6,841 nucleotides of DNA from DASTDY01 sp035478375 (GTDB lineage: Bacteria; Patescibacteriota; Saccharimonadia; Saccharimonadales; EFPC-124). The stretch is taken from assembly GCA_035478375.1 (NCBI GenBank), contig DATIJQ010000061.1, positions 1 to 6,841 on the forward strand, in the 5' to 3' direction. Positions 1-5,468 of this stretch are shown here, piece after piece. The notes under the pieces were generated by a model that saw nothing but the letters and a program-made list of their open reading frames with translations, was not told the origin of the DNA and did not search any database. Made by a program: the position numbers and the translations under genes. Every line of letters begins with the position of its first letter. Positions within the stretch are counted from its first letter, which is position 1.

Positions 1-408
1 TTTACTTGTCGCTCGCGCCCAGCGGATCCATTCCCATCGCGCCATTGGCGTAATGCGTTGCCATAGCGCTGCTGCCTGCGGGTTGGTGGCCAATGCTTTT
101 TGCCAATCAGTGGGCACATCGGGTTCGGGCCAGTTGCGCACGGGCGTTACTACAACTGTTACATGACTGCCAGCGCTAACGCCTGCGGCTTTAAGCAAGC
201 GTGCGTCAACTTTACACCAGTGGCTGAGCTTGCCGTCAGGTTCGAGTGGCGTTTTAAAATCAACGCCGTTAAACGTACCTTCGACCATAACTTGCCCACG
301 CGACGGCAGTTTTTTGCTTGCGGCTGCTGGCACAGGTAAGATCGTCCACGAATCAATTTTGAATAAAATAGTTATAAATTTAATAGACTCAGCGCGCTCG
401 ACAACCAT
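1..408 (-). CDS. DUF1905 / YdeI-like (OmdA) protein, C-terminus cut off by window edge
   Basis: The 136 visible codons have no stop and run off the left edge. Residues about 10-90 look like the DUF1905 beta-barrel: a KIDSWTILPVP strand, then GQVMVEGTFNGVDFKTPLEPDG, then a K-A-A-G-V-S-A-G-S-H-V-T-V-V-V segment. Residues about 98-136 (VPTDWQKALATNPQAAALW, then MARWEWIRWARATSK) match the start of the YdeI/OmpD-associated helical domain that often follows DUF1905; the missing end would normally carry a P-E-T-R-x-x-R-I-type segment. The biochemical role of the family is poorly known; the 'bacteriocin-protection' label comes from the domain name, not from this sequence. The start is the ATG at 408. 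It has no Shine-Dalgarno, but an extended -10 box ends six bases upstream, so a leaderless message is predicted. It is divergent from the 44-residue ORF. Confidence 0.8.
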   Translation of the reverse strand, partial: MVVERAESIKFITILFKIDSWTILPVPAAASKKLPSRGQVMVEGTFNGVDFKTPLEPDGKLSHWCKVDARLLKAAGVSAGSHVTVVVTPVRNWPEPDVPTDWQKALATNPQAAALWQRITPMARWEWIRWARATSK

Positions 409-414
409 AATTAA

Positions 415-423
415 ATTATAGCA
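415..423 (-). promoter_or_regulatory. Extended -10 promoter TGCTATAAT for the DUF1905 gene
   Basis: Read on the minus strand, TGCTATAAT is a perfect extended -10 (TGn plus the consensus hexamer). The hexamer ends at 415 and the ATG begins at 408, six bases on, so the expected start of transcription coincides with the start codon. No good -35 is visible, as is usual when the TGn extension is present. Confidence 0.6.
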
Positions 424-434
424 AGATATGCTAT
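418..434. repeat. 6-5-6 inverted repeat ATAGCA-N5-TGCTAT between divergent genes
   Basis: The perfect dyad is centred at 426. Its right arm on each strand begins an extended -10: TGCTATAAT leftward and TGCTATGTT rightward. It could be a repressor operator, or simply the consequence of two symmetric -10 elements placed back to back. Confidence 0.55.
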
Positions 435-437
435 GTT
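429..437 (+). promoter_or_regulatory. Possible extended -10 (TGCTATGTT) for the 44-residue ORF
   Basis: TGCTATGTT has the TGn extension and four of six hexamer matches. It would start transcription near 444, giving a leader of about 25 bases containing the GGAG before the GTG start. No -35 is recognisable. Confidence 0.35.
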
Positions 438-468
438 TTAGTCGTCTTGCCTTAACGGATGGAGCTTT

Positions 469-603
469 GTGACCAACGGCGAAGAAATAAACCCAGTCAC
501 TGGTAAGCCTTGGGCGCCAGCGGATTTGGATAAACTGCTCAACGTCATTAAGAGCGATGAGACCAAACCAGAGCCCAAAACCGAAGACAAAAAAGACGAC
601 TAA
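469..603 (+). CDS. Small acidic hypothetical protein, 44 aa, GTG start
   Basis: I do not recognise this protein. It starts MTNGEEINPVTGKPW, continues through a short hydrophobic helix-like patch (A-D-L-D-K-L-L-N-V-I-K), and ends in a charged low-complexity tail rich in K, E, D and P that finishes KKDD. There is no signal peptide or membrane segment, so a cytosolic protein or disordered adaptor is likely. The start is the GTG at 469: GGAG at 461-464 precedes it by four bases (slightly short), and an in-frame TAG at 439 rules out a much longer version. An overlapping ATG at 459 in another frame gives only 15 codons. The ORF ends with TAA, followed by the strong hairpin at 632-668. Sensible composition, an SD and a terminator favour a real gene, but no homology supports it. 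Confidence 0.55.
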   Translation: MTNGEEINPVTGKPWAPADLDKLLNVIKSDETKPEPKTEDKKDD

Positions 604-631
604 CCAACTCTGGGCAGTAGTCCAGTAGAGC

Positions 632-668
632 CGCAAGGCGGGAGCAACACTTTAGCTCCCGCCTTGCG
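632..668. terminator. Strong 14-bp hairpin between convergent genes
   Basis: CGCAAGGCGGGAGC (632-645) pairs perfectly with GCTCCCGCCTTGCG (655-668) around a 9-base loop. It lies 28 bases after the stop of the small ORF and 5 bases after the stop of the CHAP-repeat gene. Neither side has a T-tract, so it is either a bidirectional terminator of unusual form or a 3'-end-stabilising structure. Confidence 0.65.
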
Positions 669-673
669 CACTG

Positions 674-2323
674 TTACAGAATAGGCACGAGGCGCGCACC
701 CTCCCAACCGCTATCGACATGCCACGGCCGGCCAAGCGTCATGTTGCCGTGGCCGTCGCCGTACCACACGTTCATGTCCATCATGCCGTTGTTGTGAGCG
801 TAGAACGTGGCGATGTCGGCGTTACCATCGCCGTCGTAGTCACCCACACCGGCCGGCAGAATTCGCGAACCTTCCCAGCCACTGCCGGCCCATGGACCAC
901 CGGGGCCGGCAGCCATAACACCGTTGCTGGTGCCATACCAAATGCGCATGTCCACTGACTGCGTATCAGTATGGTTGAAGAAAATCGCCAGGTCAGTTTT
1001 GCCGTCGTGGTTAAAATCACCGCTACCTGCCGGGATAAACAGATTCCCGTCCCAACCGCTATCCACATGCCACGGCCGGCCAAGCGTGAAGTTACCCACG
1101 CCATCGCCGTACCACACATTGAGATCAACCATGCCGCCGTCGTGCCGGTAAAACGTACCGATGTCAAGGTTGCCATCGCCGTTGTAGTCACCGACGCCAT
1201 CGGGGATGATGCGCGTGCCATCCCAACCGTTGCCGCTCCACGGTCCGGTCGGGTTGGTGGTAAAGCCGCTGGACTGGCCATACCAGATGTCCATGCCGAC
1301 GACGTTGTTGTCGTAGCGGTAGAAGGCGGCGATGTCGGTGCGACCGTCGTGGTTAAAATCACCTGCGCCGGCCGAAATAATCCGGCCGCCCTGCCACGAT
1401 GCGTCACCGTGCCAGGCATGCACCATGGTCAGCGCGCCATGACCGTCGCCATACCAAATGTTGAGGTCAACGCCGCTGTCCTGACGGAAAAATGCCGCGA
1501 GGTCTTGCTTGCCATCGCCGTTAAAATCGCCCTTGCCAATCGACATATCGCGCGTGCCGTCCCAGCCACTAGCCGACCAAGCACCTGGCCCGCCAACGGT
1601 GGTCCGGTTTTGGCCGGCCCACGTCCACAGGTTGGTGACATTGCCGTCGTAGTTGTAGAACGCCGAAATGTCCGACCGACCATCTTGGTCCATGTCGCCC
1701 AACACCGGACAGCCGTTGGGCTTGCCGTACTGGTGCGGGCACGGGTCTTGCGAATCAGGGACACCGTCACCGTCGCTGTCCGCCGGAGGCGGCGGCGAAA
1801 CCACAGTCCCCAACCGCCAAAAACGCGCGCCGGCAAACGGCGTCCAGTGGGAGCGCTCGTTCACCATGCCGTCGTAGTTGTAGTTGGCATCTACGACCGT
1901 GAACTTGCCGGCGCCCTCGTTAGAAACAACAATGGCGGTGTGCAGTGGCGACGACGTGTCCCACTGCCCCATCTGGATGATGTCGCCCTCTTTGGCGTCG
2001 GCCGCAGCGACCTCCACGCCACCAACGTCAGCGTAACTCTTTTGGTAGTCACCGCCCGGGTCAACCGGCCACTGCGAGTGACCGCTCGCCATCCACACAA
2101 TGCAGTTGACGAACTGTTTGCATTGATCGCCGCCAGTTTTGTTGGCATCGGCGCAGGCGGTGGTGCCATTCTTGCCGACGTAGCTCAACGCCGTTGTGGC
2201 AATGTTTGCGTTGTCGTACGTGCCCACCGCGTGCGCAGGACCAGCCGTAACGCCAAGGGTAATCCCCAGCACCAACAGCATCCCCGCAGCAAACGCAAGT
2301 GCGCGCTGCACAGCCGATTTCAT
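674..2323 (-). CDS. Secreted CHAP-like cysteine amidase/peptidase with TSP3 segment and six VCBS/FG-GAP-type repeats
   Basis: This 549-residue secreted protein probably cleaves peptidoglycan or a peptide substrate outside the cell. Residues 1-32 are a signal peptide: MK start, hydrophobic core, then A-G-P-A-H-A before the likely cut. Residues about 35-175 resemble the CHAP/NlpC-like fold, with candidate catalytic Cys68 (in QCKQFV), His128 (in LHTAIV) and Asp145 or Asn147 (in VVDANYN); Cys57 and Cys74 are extra. A proline linker (177-180) leads to a thrombospondin type 3-like segment (182-205, DSDGDGVPDSQDPC). Six calcium-loop motifs of the form DxxxDGxxD or DxNxDGxxD follow at 210, 266, 322, 379, 436 and 495, each in a unit of about 57 residues with WYG and GW marks, as in FG-GAP/VCBS propellers. 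The ATG at 2323 has AGAGAGG seven bases upstream; the ATG at 2329 is too close to it. The substrate is unknown. Confidence 0.85.
   Translation of the reverse strand: MKSAVQRALAFAAGMLLVLGITLGVTAGPAHAVGTYDNANIATTALSYVGKNGTTACADANKTGGDQCKQFVNCIVWMASGHSQWPVDPGGDYQKSYADVGGVEVAAADAKEGDIIQMGQWDTSSPLHTAIVVSNEGAGKFTVVDANYNYDGMVNERSHWTPFAGARFWRLGTVVSPPPPADSDGDGVPDSQDPCPHQYGKPNGCPVLGDMDQDGRSDISAFYNYDGNVTNLWTWAGQNRTTVGGPGAWSASGWDGTRDMSIGKGDFNGDGKQDLAAFFRQDSGVDLNIWYGDGHGALTMVHAWHGDASWQGGRIISAGAGDFNHDGRTDIAAFYRYDNNVVGMDIWYGQSSGFTTNPTGPWSGNGWDGTRIIPDGVGDYNGDGNLDIGTFYRHDGGMVDLNVWYGDGVGNFTLGRPWHVDSGWDGNLFIPAGSGDFNHDGKTDLAIFFNHTDTQSVDMRIWYGTSNGVMAAGPGGPWAGSGWEGSRILPAGVGDYDGDGNADIATFYAHNNGMMDMNVWYGDGHGNMTLGRPWHVDSGWEGARLVPIL
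677..1696 (-). repeat. Six tandem ~57-residue repeats in the CHAP-repeat gene, alternating two types
   Basis: Calcium-loop motifs recur every 56-59 residues. Units 2, 4 and 6 carry WYGDG with a PWHVDSGW-type end (unit 2 is more diverged). Units 1, 3 and 5 carry GPW- or GAW-type ends with a short S/G-rich GW. The true period is therefore a pair of about 114 residues. At DNA level, 703-739 and 1051-1087 (348 bases apart) are identical except for one base, which points to recent duplication. Confidence 0.8.
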
Positions 2324-2354
2324 CGACATGCCTCTCTGTACAAGTGCAAAGCGC

Positions 2355-2368
2355 CTTACAAACGTAAG
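2355..2368 (-). promoter_or_regulatory. Small leader stem-loop CTTAC-N4-GTAAG
   Basis: This perfect 5-bp stem with a 4-base loop lies in the leader of the CHAP-repeat gene, just after the GC-only hairpin at 2375-2389. As DNA it is also a small dyad that a regulator could bind. It may be chance. Confidence 0.3.
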
Positions 2369-2369
2369 T

Positions 2370-2389
2370 AAAAACCGGCATCCGGCCGG
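2370..2389 (-). terminator. Attenuator-like hairpin plus T5 in the CHAP-repeat gene leader
   Basis: On the minus strand CCGGC-CGGAT-GCCGG is followed directly by TTTTTA. It is a short, all-GC stem with a U-tract, about 47 bases before the start codon. It has the form of an intrinsic terminator inside a 5' leader, suggesting attenuation, or the end of a short upstream transcript. Confidence 0.4.
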
Positions 2390-2403
2390 CGCGCTGTGTG
2401 GGA

Positions 2404-2412
2404 ATTTTAACA
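2404..2412 (-). promoter_or_regulatory. Possible extended -10 (TGTTAAAAT) for the CHAP-repeat gene
   Basis: On the minus strand TGTTAAAAT is TGn plus a 5-of-6 hexamer. It would start transcription near 2397 and give a leader of about 74 bases holding both stem-loops. No proper -35 is seen. An alternative TATATA-like stretch lies about 12 bases further upstream. Confidence 0.35.
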
Positions 2413-2452
2413 AAGATTTATATACAACGCCAGAACGTTATGAGGTAAAGCT

Positions 2453-2479
2453 GGCGGAGTCCACTAGGTGAACTCCGCC
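2453..2479 (-). terminator. Hairpin after the lipoprotein gene
   Basis: GGCGGAGT (2453-2460) pairs with ACTCCGCC (2472-2479). Past one mismatch, CAC/GTG pairs again around a TAG loop. It begins 25 bases after the lipoprotein stop and precedes the CHAP-repeat gene promoter, so it probably separates the two same-strand genes. On the minus strand only a weak AGCTTT follows. Confidence 0.6.
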
Positions 2480-2504
2480 ATATGTCAGGCACCGCTACAG
2501 ACAG

Positions 2505-3176
2505 CTAGCCCATCGCCACTGTCATAACAACTGTGGTAAAACCGTCTGCCGAACTTGCGGTGACGTTGTAAGGCCGCCGGTGATCGAGCACGACGCCATA
2601 ATTGCTTTGTCCTTCGGAAGAGCCGACGAATCGCACTTCGGTAACCGCGCGGCCAACATTCTGCCCTACCCGATCGCCAACAGCGGCCATTCGGTCGGCC
2701 GACGGACCGGTCGGCTCGTAACCTTTTGTTGGTGCATGAATCACCAGCTGCAGAATAGCGCCGCCATTTACCGGGATGGTGTCACCTTTAGGATCGGTAA
2801 CAAGTGTCGGCACCCAATCGGCCGAATACCAGACCGAATTACTCGCACTCTTAGCTTCACCGGTAATAATGAACGTCACACTGTCGTAGCAAGGGTTTTT
2901 TGCCACAACATCTACATGGGAAATCGCGTTTTGTGTGGACGGTGCGTCGTTAGACTCCTTCTTTTCTTCGTTCCATGTCGGGCAAGCCGGCGTGACATCT
3001 GGCGGCGAAAATGTACCGCTGGCAGAAGACTGAACGCTCGAAGCAGTCGTCGTCACCACCGGTGTTGACGTTGCAGTCGGCGCCACAGAATCCGGCCCCG
3101 CACATCCCGCCACAACGACGGCCAGCAAGCCCAAAACGAAGGCAAAAATCCTGCTCATACCAAACGATCCCCGCAT
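2505..3176 (-). CDS. Lipoprotein with C-terminal AMIN-like domain
   Basis: This 223-residue protein has a lipoprotein signal peptide (hydrophobic FAFVLGLLAVVVAG, then Cys25; lipobox V-A-G-C), so it should be lipid-anchored on the outer face of the membrane. Residues about 26-60 form a Ser/Thr/Pro-rich spacer. Residues about 85-223 resemble the AMIN-like domain common in actinobacterial lipoproteins: an ISHVDVVAKNPCYDSVTFII strand pair, a TDPKGDTIPVNGGAILQLVI segment, then VTEVRFVGSSEGQSNYGV and a closing strand. Cys65 and Cys96 could form a disulfide. AMIN domains in general are linked to cell-wall targeting, but no function is assigned to this variant. The ATG at 3176 has GGAG six bases upstream; the ATG at 3227 would add residues ahead of the signal peptide and lies upstream of the -10. 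It is divergent from the SnoaL-like gene. Confidence 0.75.
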   Translation of the reverse strand: MRGSFGMSRIFAFVLGLLAVVVAGCAGPDSVAPTATSTPVVTTTASSVQSSASGTFSPPDVTPACPTWNEEKKESNDAPSTQNAISHVDVVAKNPCYDSVTFIITGEAKSASNSVWYSADWVPTLVTDPKGDTIPVNGGAILQLVIHAPTKGYEPTGPSADRMAAVGDRVGQNVGRAVTEVRFVGSSEGQSNYGVVLDHRRPYNVTASSADGFTTVVMTVAMG

Positions 3177-3207
3177 AACTTTCTCCCTTCGGTGCGAAGA
3201 TGGATTT

Positions 3208-3216
3208 AGTATAGCA
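3208..3216 (-). promoter_or_regulatory. Extended -10 (TGCTATACT) for the lipoprotein gene
   Basis: On the minus strand TGCTATACT is TGn plus a 5-of-6 hexamer. Transcription would start near 3201, giving a leader of about 25 bases that contains AAGGGAG. This supports the ATG at 3176 over the one at 3227. No clear -35 is seen. Confidence 0.5.
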
Positions 3217-3273
3217 GGATTTTCCATTTGTTGCGGGAGTTACCAAAGAAGGCTCAAATCCGCATAAACAGCC

Positions 3274-3302
3274 TTGTCATAAGCACTTTAATTCCGTACT
3301 AT
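3274..3302 (+). promoter_or_regulatory. TTGTCA-N17-TACTAT promoter for the SnoaL-like gene
   Basis: TTGTCA (3274-3279) and TACTAT (3297-3302) are each 5 of 6 to consensus with ideal 17-base spacing. The predicted start is near 3309, about 26 bases before the ATG. The leader holds only a weak SD (GAGAG at 3322-3326). Confidence 0.6.
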
Positions 3303-3334
3303 AAATATTCAGCAGTTAAACGAGAGTTTTTACA

Positions 3335-3736
3335 ATGCAAAAACCACATACAGAATTAGTCAAAAAATTTTACCAACTCCTGAGCGAAAATAGAATCCCC
3401 GAATGGCTAGAATTATGGCACGACGACGGTAAAATTATTGTGCCATATCCGGCAAAAGGCTTTGCTCCGCTTATTGATGGTAAAGACGCAATTCGCACTA
3501 CTTTTAACGGGTTGTTCGACAACTTCGAACGTTTTGACTCCAACATTACTGGCATTTACGACGACCCTGACACCAATGCCGTCTGCGTCGAATATAAAAA
3601 CGATGCCATGCTAAAAAACGGCACGCCATACACTAACGACAACATTGCCGTGTTTATTTTTCGCGATGGACTTATAAGCGAATATCACGACTACTTTGAT
3701 CCACGACGATTCCAAACTGTTGTTGATGCGTTGTAA
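3335..3736 (+). CDS. SnoaL-like / NTF2-fold protein, 133 aa
   Basis: This is a compact one-domain cytosolic protein of the alpha+beta-barrel (NTF2-like) superfamily, in the style of the SnoaL and PhzA/PhzB groups. It shows the usual order: an N-terminal helix (ELVKKFYQLLSENRIPEWLELW), the HDDGKIIVPYP strand, GKDAIRTTFNGLF, then three strands around ITGIYDDPDTNAVCVEYKND and NIAVFIFRDGLISEYHDYFDP. Such folds serve as cyclases, isomerases, hydratases or simple binding proteins, so the substrate cannot be named. The Asp/His-lined pocket (H24, D25, D26 and the terminal H-D-Y-F-D) is compatible with acid-base chemistry, but that is inference. The length is normal for the family. The ATG at 3335 is preceded by GAGAG eight bases away. 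It is transcribed alone and faces the VOC/MFS operon. Confidence 0.75.
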   Translation: MQKPHTELVKKFYQLLSENRIPEWLELWHDDGKIIVPYPAKGFAPLIDGKDAIRTTFNGLFDNFERFDSNITGIYDDPDTNAVCVEYKNDAMLKNGTPYTNDNIAVFIFRDGLISEYHDYFDPRRFQTVVDAL

Positions 3737-3805
3737 AAACGTTAGATGACCCATTCCCTCAGCAATTTTGCGCTTGGCGGCGTGTTTACCAGCCGAGATT
3801 ATGAC

Positions 3806-4186
3806 TTAAGGCTGCGGCGTACCCACCGAATATAGATTGCCGTCTGGGTCCTCGAACCACGCTACTTGTACATCGCCCATGGTAGCGATGTCGTCTTGCC
3901 ACGTCGCCCCTGGGATGTCGTAGGTCAAAAACGTAATGCCCTTGGTCTTCATTTCTTTGACCAAACCTTCGATGGTTTCGAGCTCCCAAGTGGCCACCGA
4001 CGCTTTGCTAGAGCCAGCCGTGGCTGGTGATTCATAAATGAACAAATTGCCACCGCCAGTCTGGTAGGTAAGACCGCGCGGATTTTCGGCTACACGATTA
4101 AGGCCGAGCTGGCCCTCGTAAAACTCCTTGGCTTTCTCTAAATTACTGACTGGCACGGTAGCTAAAAATTTTGAATTGTCGAGCAT
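3806..4186 (-). CDS. VOC-fold (glyoxalase/bleomycin-resistance type) protein, 126 aa
   Basis: This small cytosolic protein has the two paired beta-alpha-beta units of the vicinal oxygen chelate fold. Unit one is FLATVPVSNLEKAKEFYEGQLGLNRV, then GGGNLFIYES. Unit two is ATWELETIEGLVKEMKTKGITF, then VQVAWFEDPDGNLYSVG. The DPDGN turn is the family hallmark. The usual metal-ligand positions are not filled by His/Glu: the first strand lacks His, and DPDGN is followed by L-Y-S where the ligand Glu would be. A metal-independent binding or sequestering role is therefore more likely than true glyoxalase I. The start is the second of two adjacent ATGs, because GAGGAG lies five bases from it and only two from the first (4189). 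It begins 26 bases after the MFS stop, so it is probably cotranscribed and may handle the same toxic compound. Confidence 0.8.
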   Translation of the reverse strand: MLDNSKFLATVPVSNLEKAKEFYEGQLGLNRVAENPRGLTYQTGGGNLFIYESPATAGSSKASVATWELETIEGLVKEMKTKGITFLTYDIPGATWQDDIATMGDVQVAWFEDPDGNLYSVGTPQP

Positions 4187-4212
4187 CATTTCTCCTCAAT
4201 ATATTATTACTA

Positions 4213-5406
4213 TTACCCGTTATGCGCTGGTTGGTCAAGTGACTTGCGCCAAAAGTGCTTACCGGCAAATAAGCTTACCGGCAAAGCAACGGCACATACT
4301 ATAGCCGCCGCCAGTGGTACATCGGCTGCACTGTGGAGCGCAGAAATAGTAGCCCCGCCAACCGCCGCACCTACTGCGACACCCACGTTAACTGCCGATA
4401 CGCCAAGGGTCGAAGCCAAGTTAGCCCCTTTACCCGCCAAACCGATCACGTACAGTTGATATGAGGGTACGAGGCCAAATCCCACAAACCCCCACGCCAG
4501 CAATAAGAATGCGGCCAGCAAACTCTGAGCACCCAATACGTATAGCAAAATAAAGATTCCGATCAGCAGGGCGTTGGCAATGATAATCGTTTTACCAGCG
4601 TTCTTATCGGCTAGTTTACCGCCTATAAGTGTACCAACCGCACAGGCAGCTCCATACGCAAATAAAAACACGCTTACCATTCCGCCATGTATATGCGTAA
4701 TAGTGGTGAGGAATGGTTCAAGATAAGTTAGCATCGTAAACTGGCTACCCATAATCAGCAGACCAGCGAGTAGCGTAATAAAGACGCCAGGTGTAAAGGC
4801 CGCCCGCGACTGATCCTTTAAAGATAACTGGACGTCACTTTTGGCGTGCGGCAAAAACAGCAAGAGGCTGGCAAATGCCATCACGCCCATAACGACTACT
4901 GCAATAAACGCTGCTTGCCAGCCAAGTAACTGCCCTGCAAGCGTACCGAGCGGCACTCCTAAAACAGTAGCCACCGAGAGCCCACCAAACACAATGCCAA
5001 TCGCTTGCCCACGCTTTTGGGGTGGCACCGCCTGCGAAGCGATCGAAAAACTGCTGCCAATAATCATGCCGTGCATTACACCGGCTACAACGCGCGCGAC
5101 CAAAAATAAATCATACGAGTTGGTCAATAATACTGCTGCGCTGCTGAGCACGTATATGGCAACCGTGACCAACACAACCGTGCGTCGTCCTAGCCTGTTG
5201 GTCAATGCTGTCAGTATCGGCGAACCGATCGCAATGCCCAGCGCGTAACCAGTAACGAGCTGTCCAGCAGCGCCCACGCTCACTTGCAGGCTACCAGCTA
5301 TTGGATTTAAAATGCCGACTATCATCAGCTCAGCAGTACCAAGCACAAATGCGGTAAACGCCAGCACAAGCAGCACTATTTTGTATGAATAATTTTTTAT
5401 GCTCAT
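4213..5406 (-). CDS. MFS exporter, DHA1 / AraJ-like family, 397 aa
   Basis: This is an inner-membrane, proton-driven drug-efflux type transporter of usual length for 12 membrane segments. The N-terminus (VLGTAELMIVGILNPIA) is typical of AraJ/YdhP-like DHA1 members. Motif A appears between segments 2 and 3 as a degenerate N-R-L-G-R-R (70-75), with Asn in place of the usual Asp. A motif B-like R105-x3-G-x3-G lies in segment 4, and antiporter motif C is seen as G150-V-P-L-G154-x3-G158 in segment 5. The N-terminus is short and cytosolic. No Shine-Dalgarno precedes the ATG at 5406; the predicted -10 ends six bases before it. It is the first gene of an operon with the VOC protein and divergent from an HxlR repressor, which is the likely regulator. 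The substrate is unknown. Confidence 0.88.
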   Translation of the reverse strand: MSIKNYSYKIVLLVLAFTAFVLGTAELMIVGILNPIAGSLQVSVGAAGQLVTGYALGIAIGSPILTALTNRLGRRTVVLVTVAIYVLSSAAVLLTNSYDLFLVARVVAGVMHGMIIGSSFSIASQAVPPQKRGQAIGIVFGGLSVATVLGVPLGTLAGQLLGWQAAFIAVVVMGVMAFASLLLFLPHAKSDVQLSLKDQSRAAFTPGVFITLLAGLLIMGSQFTMLTYLEPFLTTITHIHGGMVSVFLFAYGAACAVGTLIGGKLADKNAGKTIIIANALLIGIFILLYVLGAQSLLAAFLLLAWGFVGFGLVPSYQLYVIGLAGKGANLASTLGVSAVNVGVAVGAAVGGATISALHSAADVPLAAAIVCAVALPVSLFAGKHFWRKSLDQPAHNG

Positions 5407-5412
5407 TCCGGC

Positions 5413-5442
5413 ATCGTATCATTAGGGCTATATTTTTAACAA
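5413..5442 (-). promoter_or_regulatory. Promoter of the MFS-VOC operon (TTGTTA-N18-TACGAT, TGn extended)
   Basis: On the minus strand the -35 TTGTTA is at 5442-5437 and the -10 TACGAT at 5418-5413, with TGA just before it giving the TGn extension. The hexamer ends six bases before the ATG at 5406, so the message is predicted to be leaderless. Confidence 0.55.
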
Positions 5443-5462
5443 GTACTATCATGGAGTATAGT
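5436..5462 (+). promoter_or_regulatory. Promoter of the HxlR gene (TTAACA-N15-TATAGT)
   Basis: TTAACA (5436-5441) and TATAGT (5457-5462) are good hexamers but the 15-base spacing is short. The -10 ends six bases before the ATG at 5469, again predicting a leaderless message. The -35 physically overlaps the -35 of the MFS promoter. Confidence 0.45.
5444..5462. promoter_or_regulatory. Candidate HxlR operator: overlapping inverted repeats
   Basis: TACT (5444-5447) and AGTA (5455-5458) form an inverted repeat with 7 bases between. ACTAT (5445-5449) and ATAGT (5458-5462) form a second with 8 between. TACT-N7-AGTA resembles, from memory, sites reported for the DUF24/HxlR repressor YodB. The site covers the HxlR -10 and abuts the MFS -35, so one bound dimer could block both promoters. 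Confidence 0.45.
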
Positions 5463-5468
5463 GTAAGT

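Noticed and set aside
971..2371. A long 466-residue open frame on the plus strand, antisense to the CHAP-repeat gene
   Set aside because: It mirrors the repetitive GC-rich codons of the real gene, has V/A/R-rich low-sense composition and no SD, and lacks any signal peptide or domain. The minus-strand protein explains the region fully.
2324..2413. Longer version of the CHAP-repeat protein starting at an upstream TTG (2413)
   Set aside because: It would bury the signal peptide behind 30 residues, has no SD, and crosses the leader hairpins. The ATG at 2323 has a good SD and signal peptide.
3773..3797. Weak stem CTTGGC/GCCGAG between the convergent SnoaL-like and VOC genes
   Set aside because: Six pairs with one G-U and a 13-base loop, and no T-tract. 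It is much weaker than the other intergenic hairpins and could be chance.
3737..3805. Minus-strand frame after the VOC stop reads plausibly (VIISAGKHAAKRKIAEG) and is in frame with it, suggesting a broken C-terminal extension
   Set aside because: The VOC protein is already full length at the TAA, and the frame continues into antisense of the SnoaL-like gene without any recognisable domain.
5385..5468. Longer HxlR protein starting at the ATG at 5385
   Set aside because: It would overlap the MFS coding start and run through both divergent promoters. HxlR proteins normally begin shortly before the conserved Cys-Pro motif.
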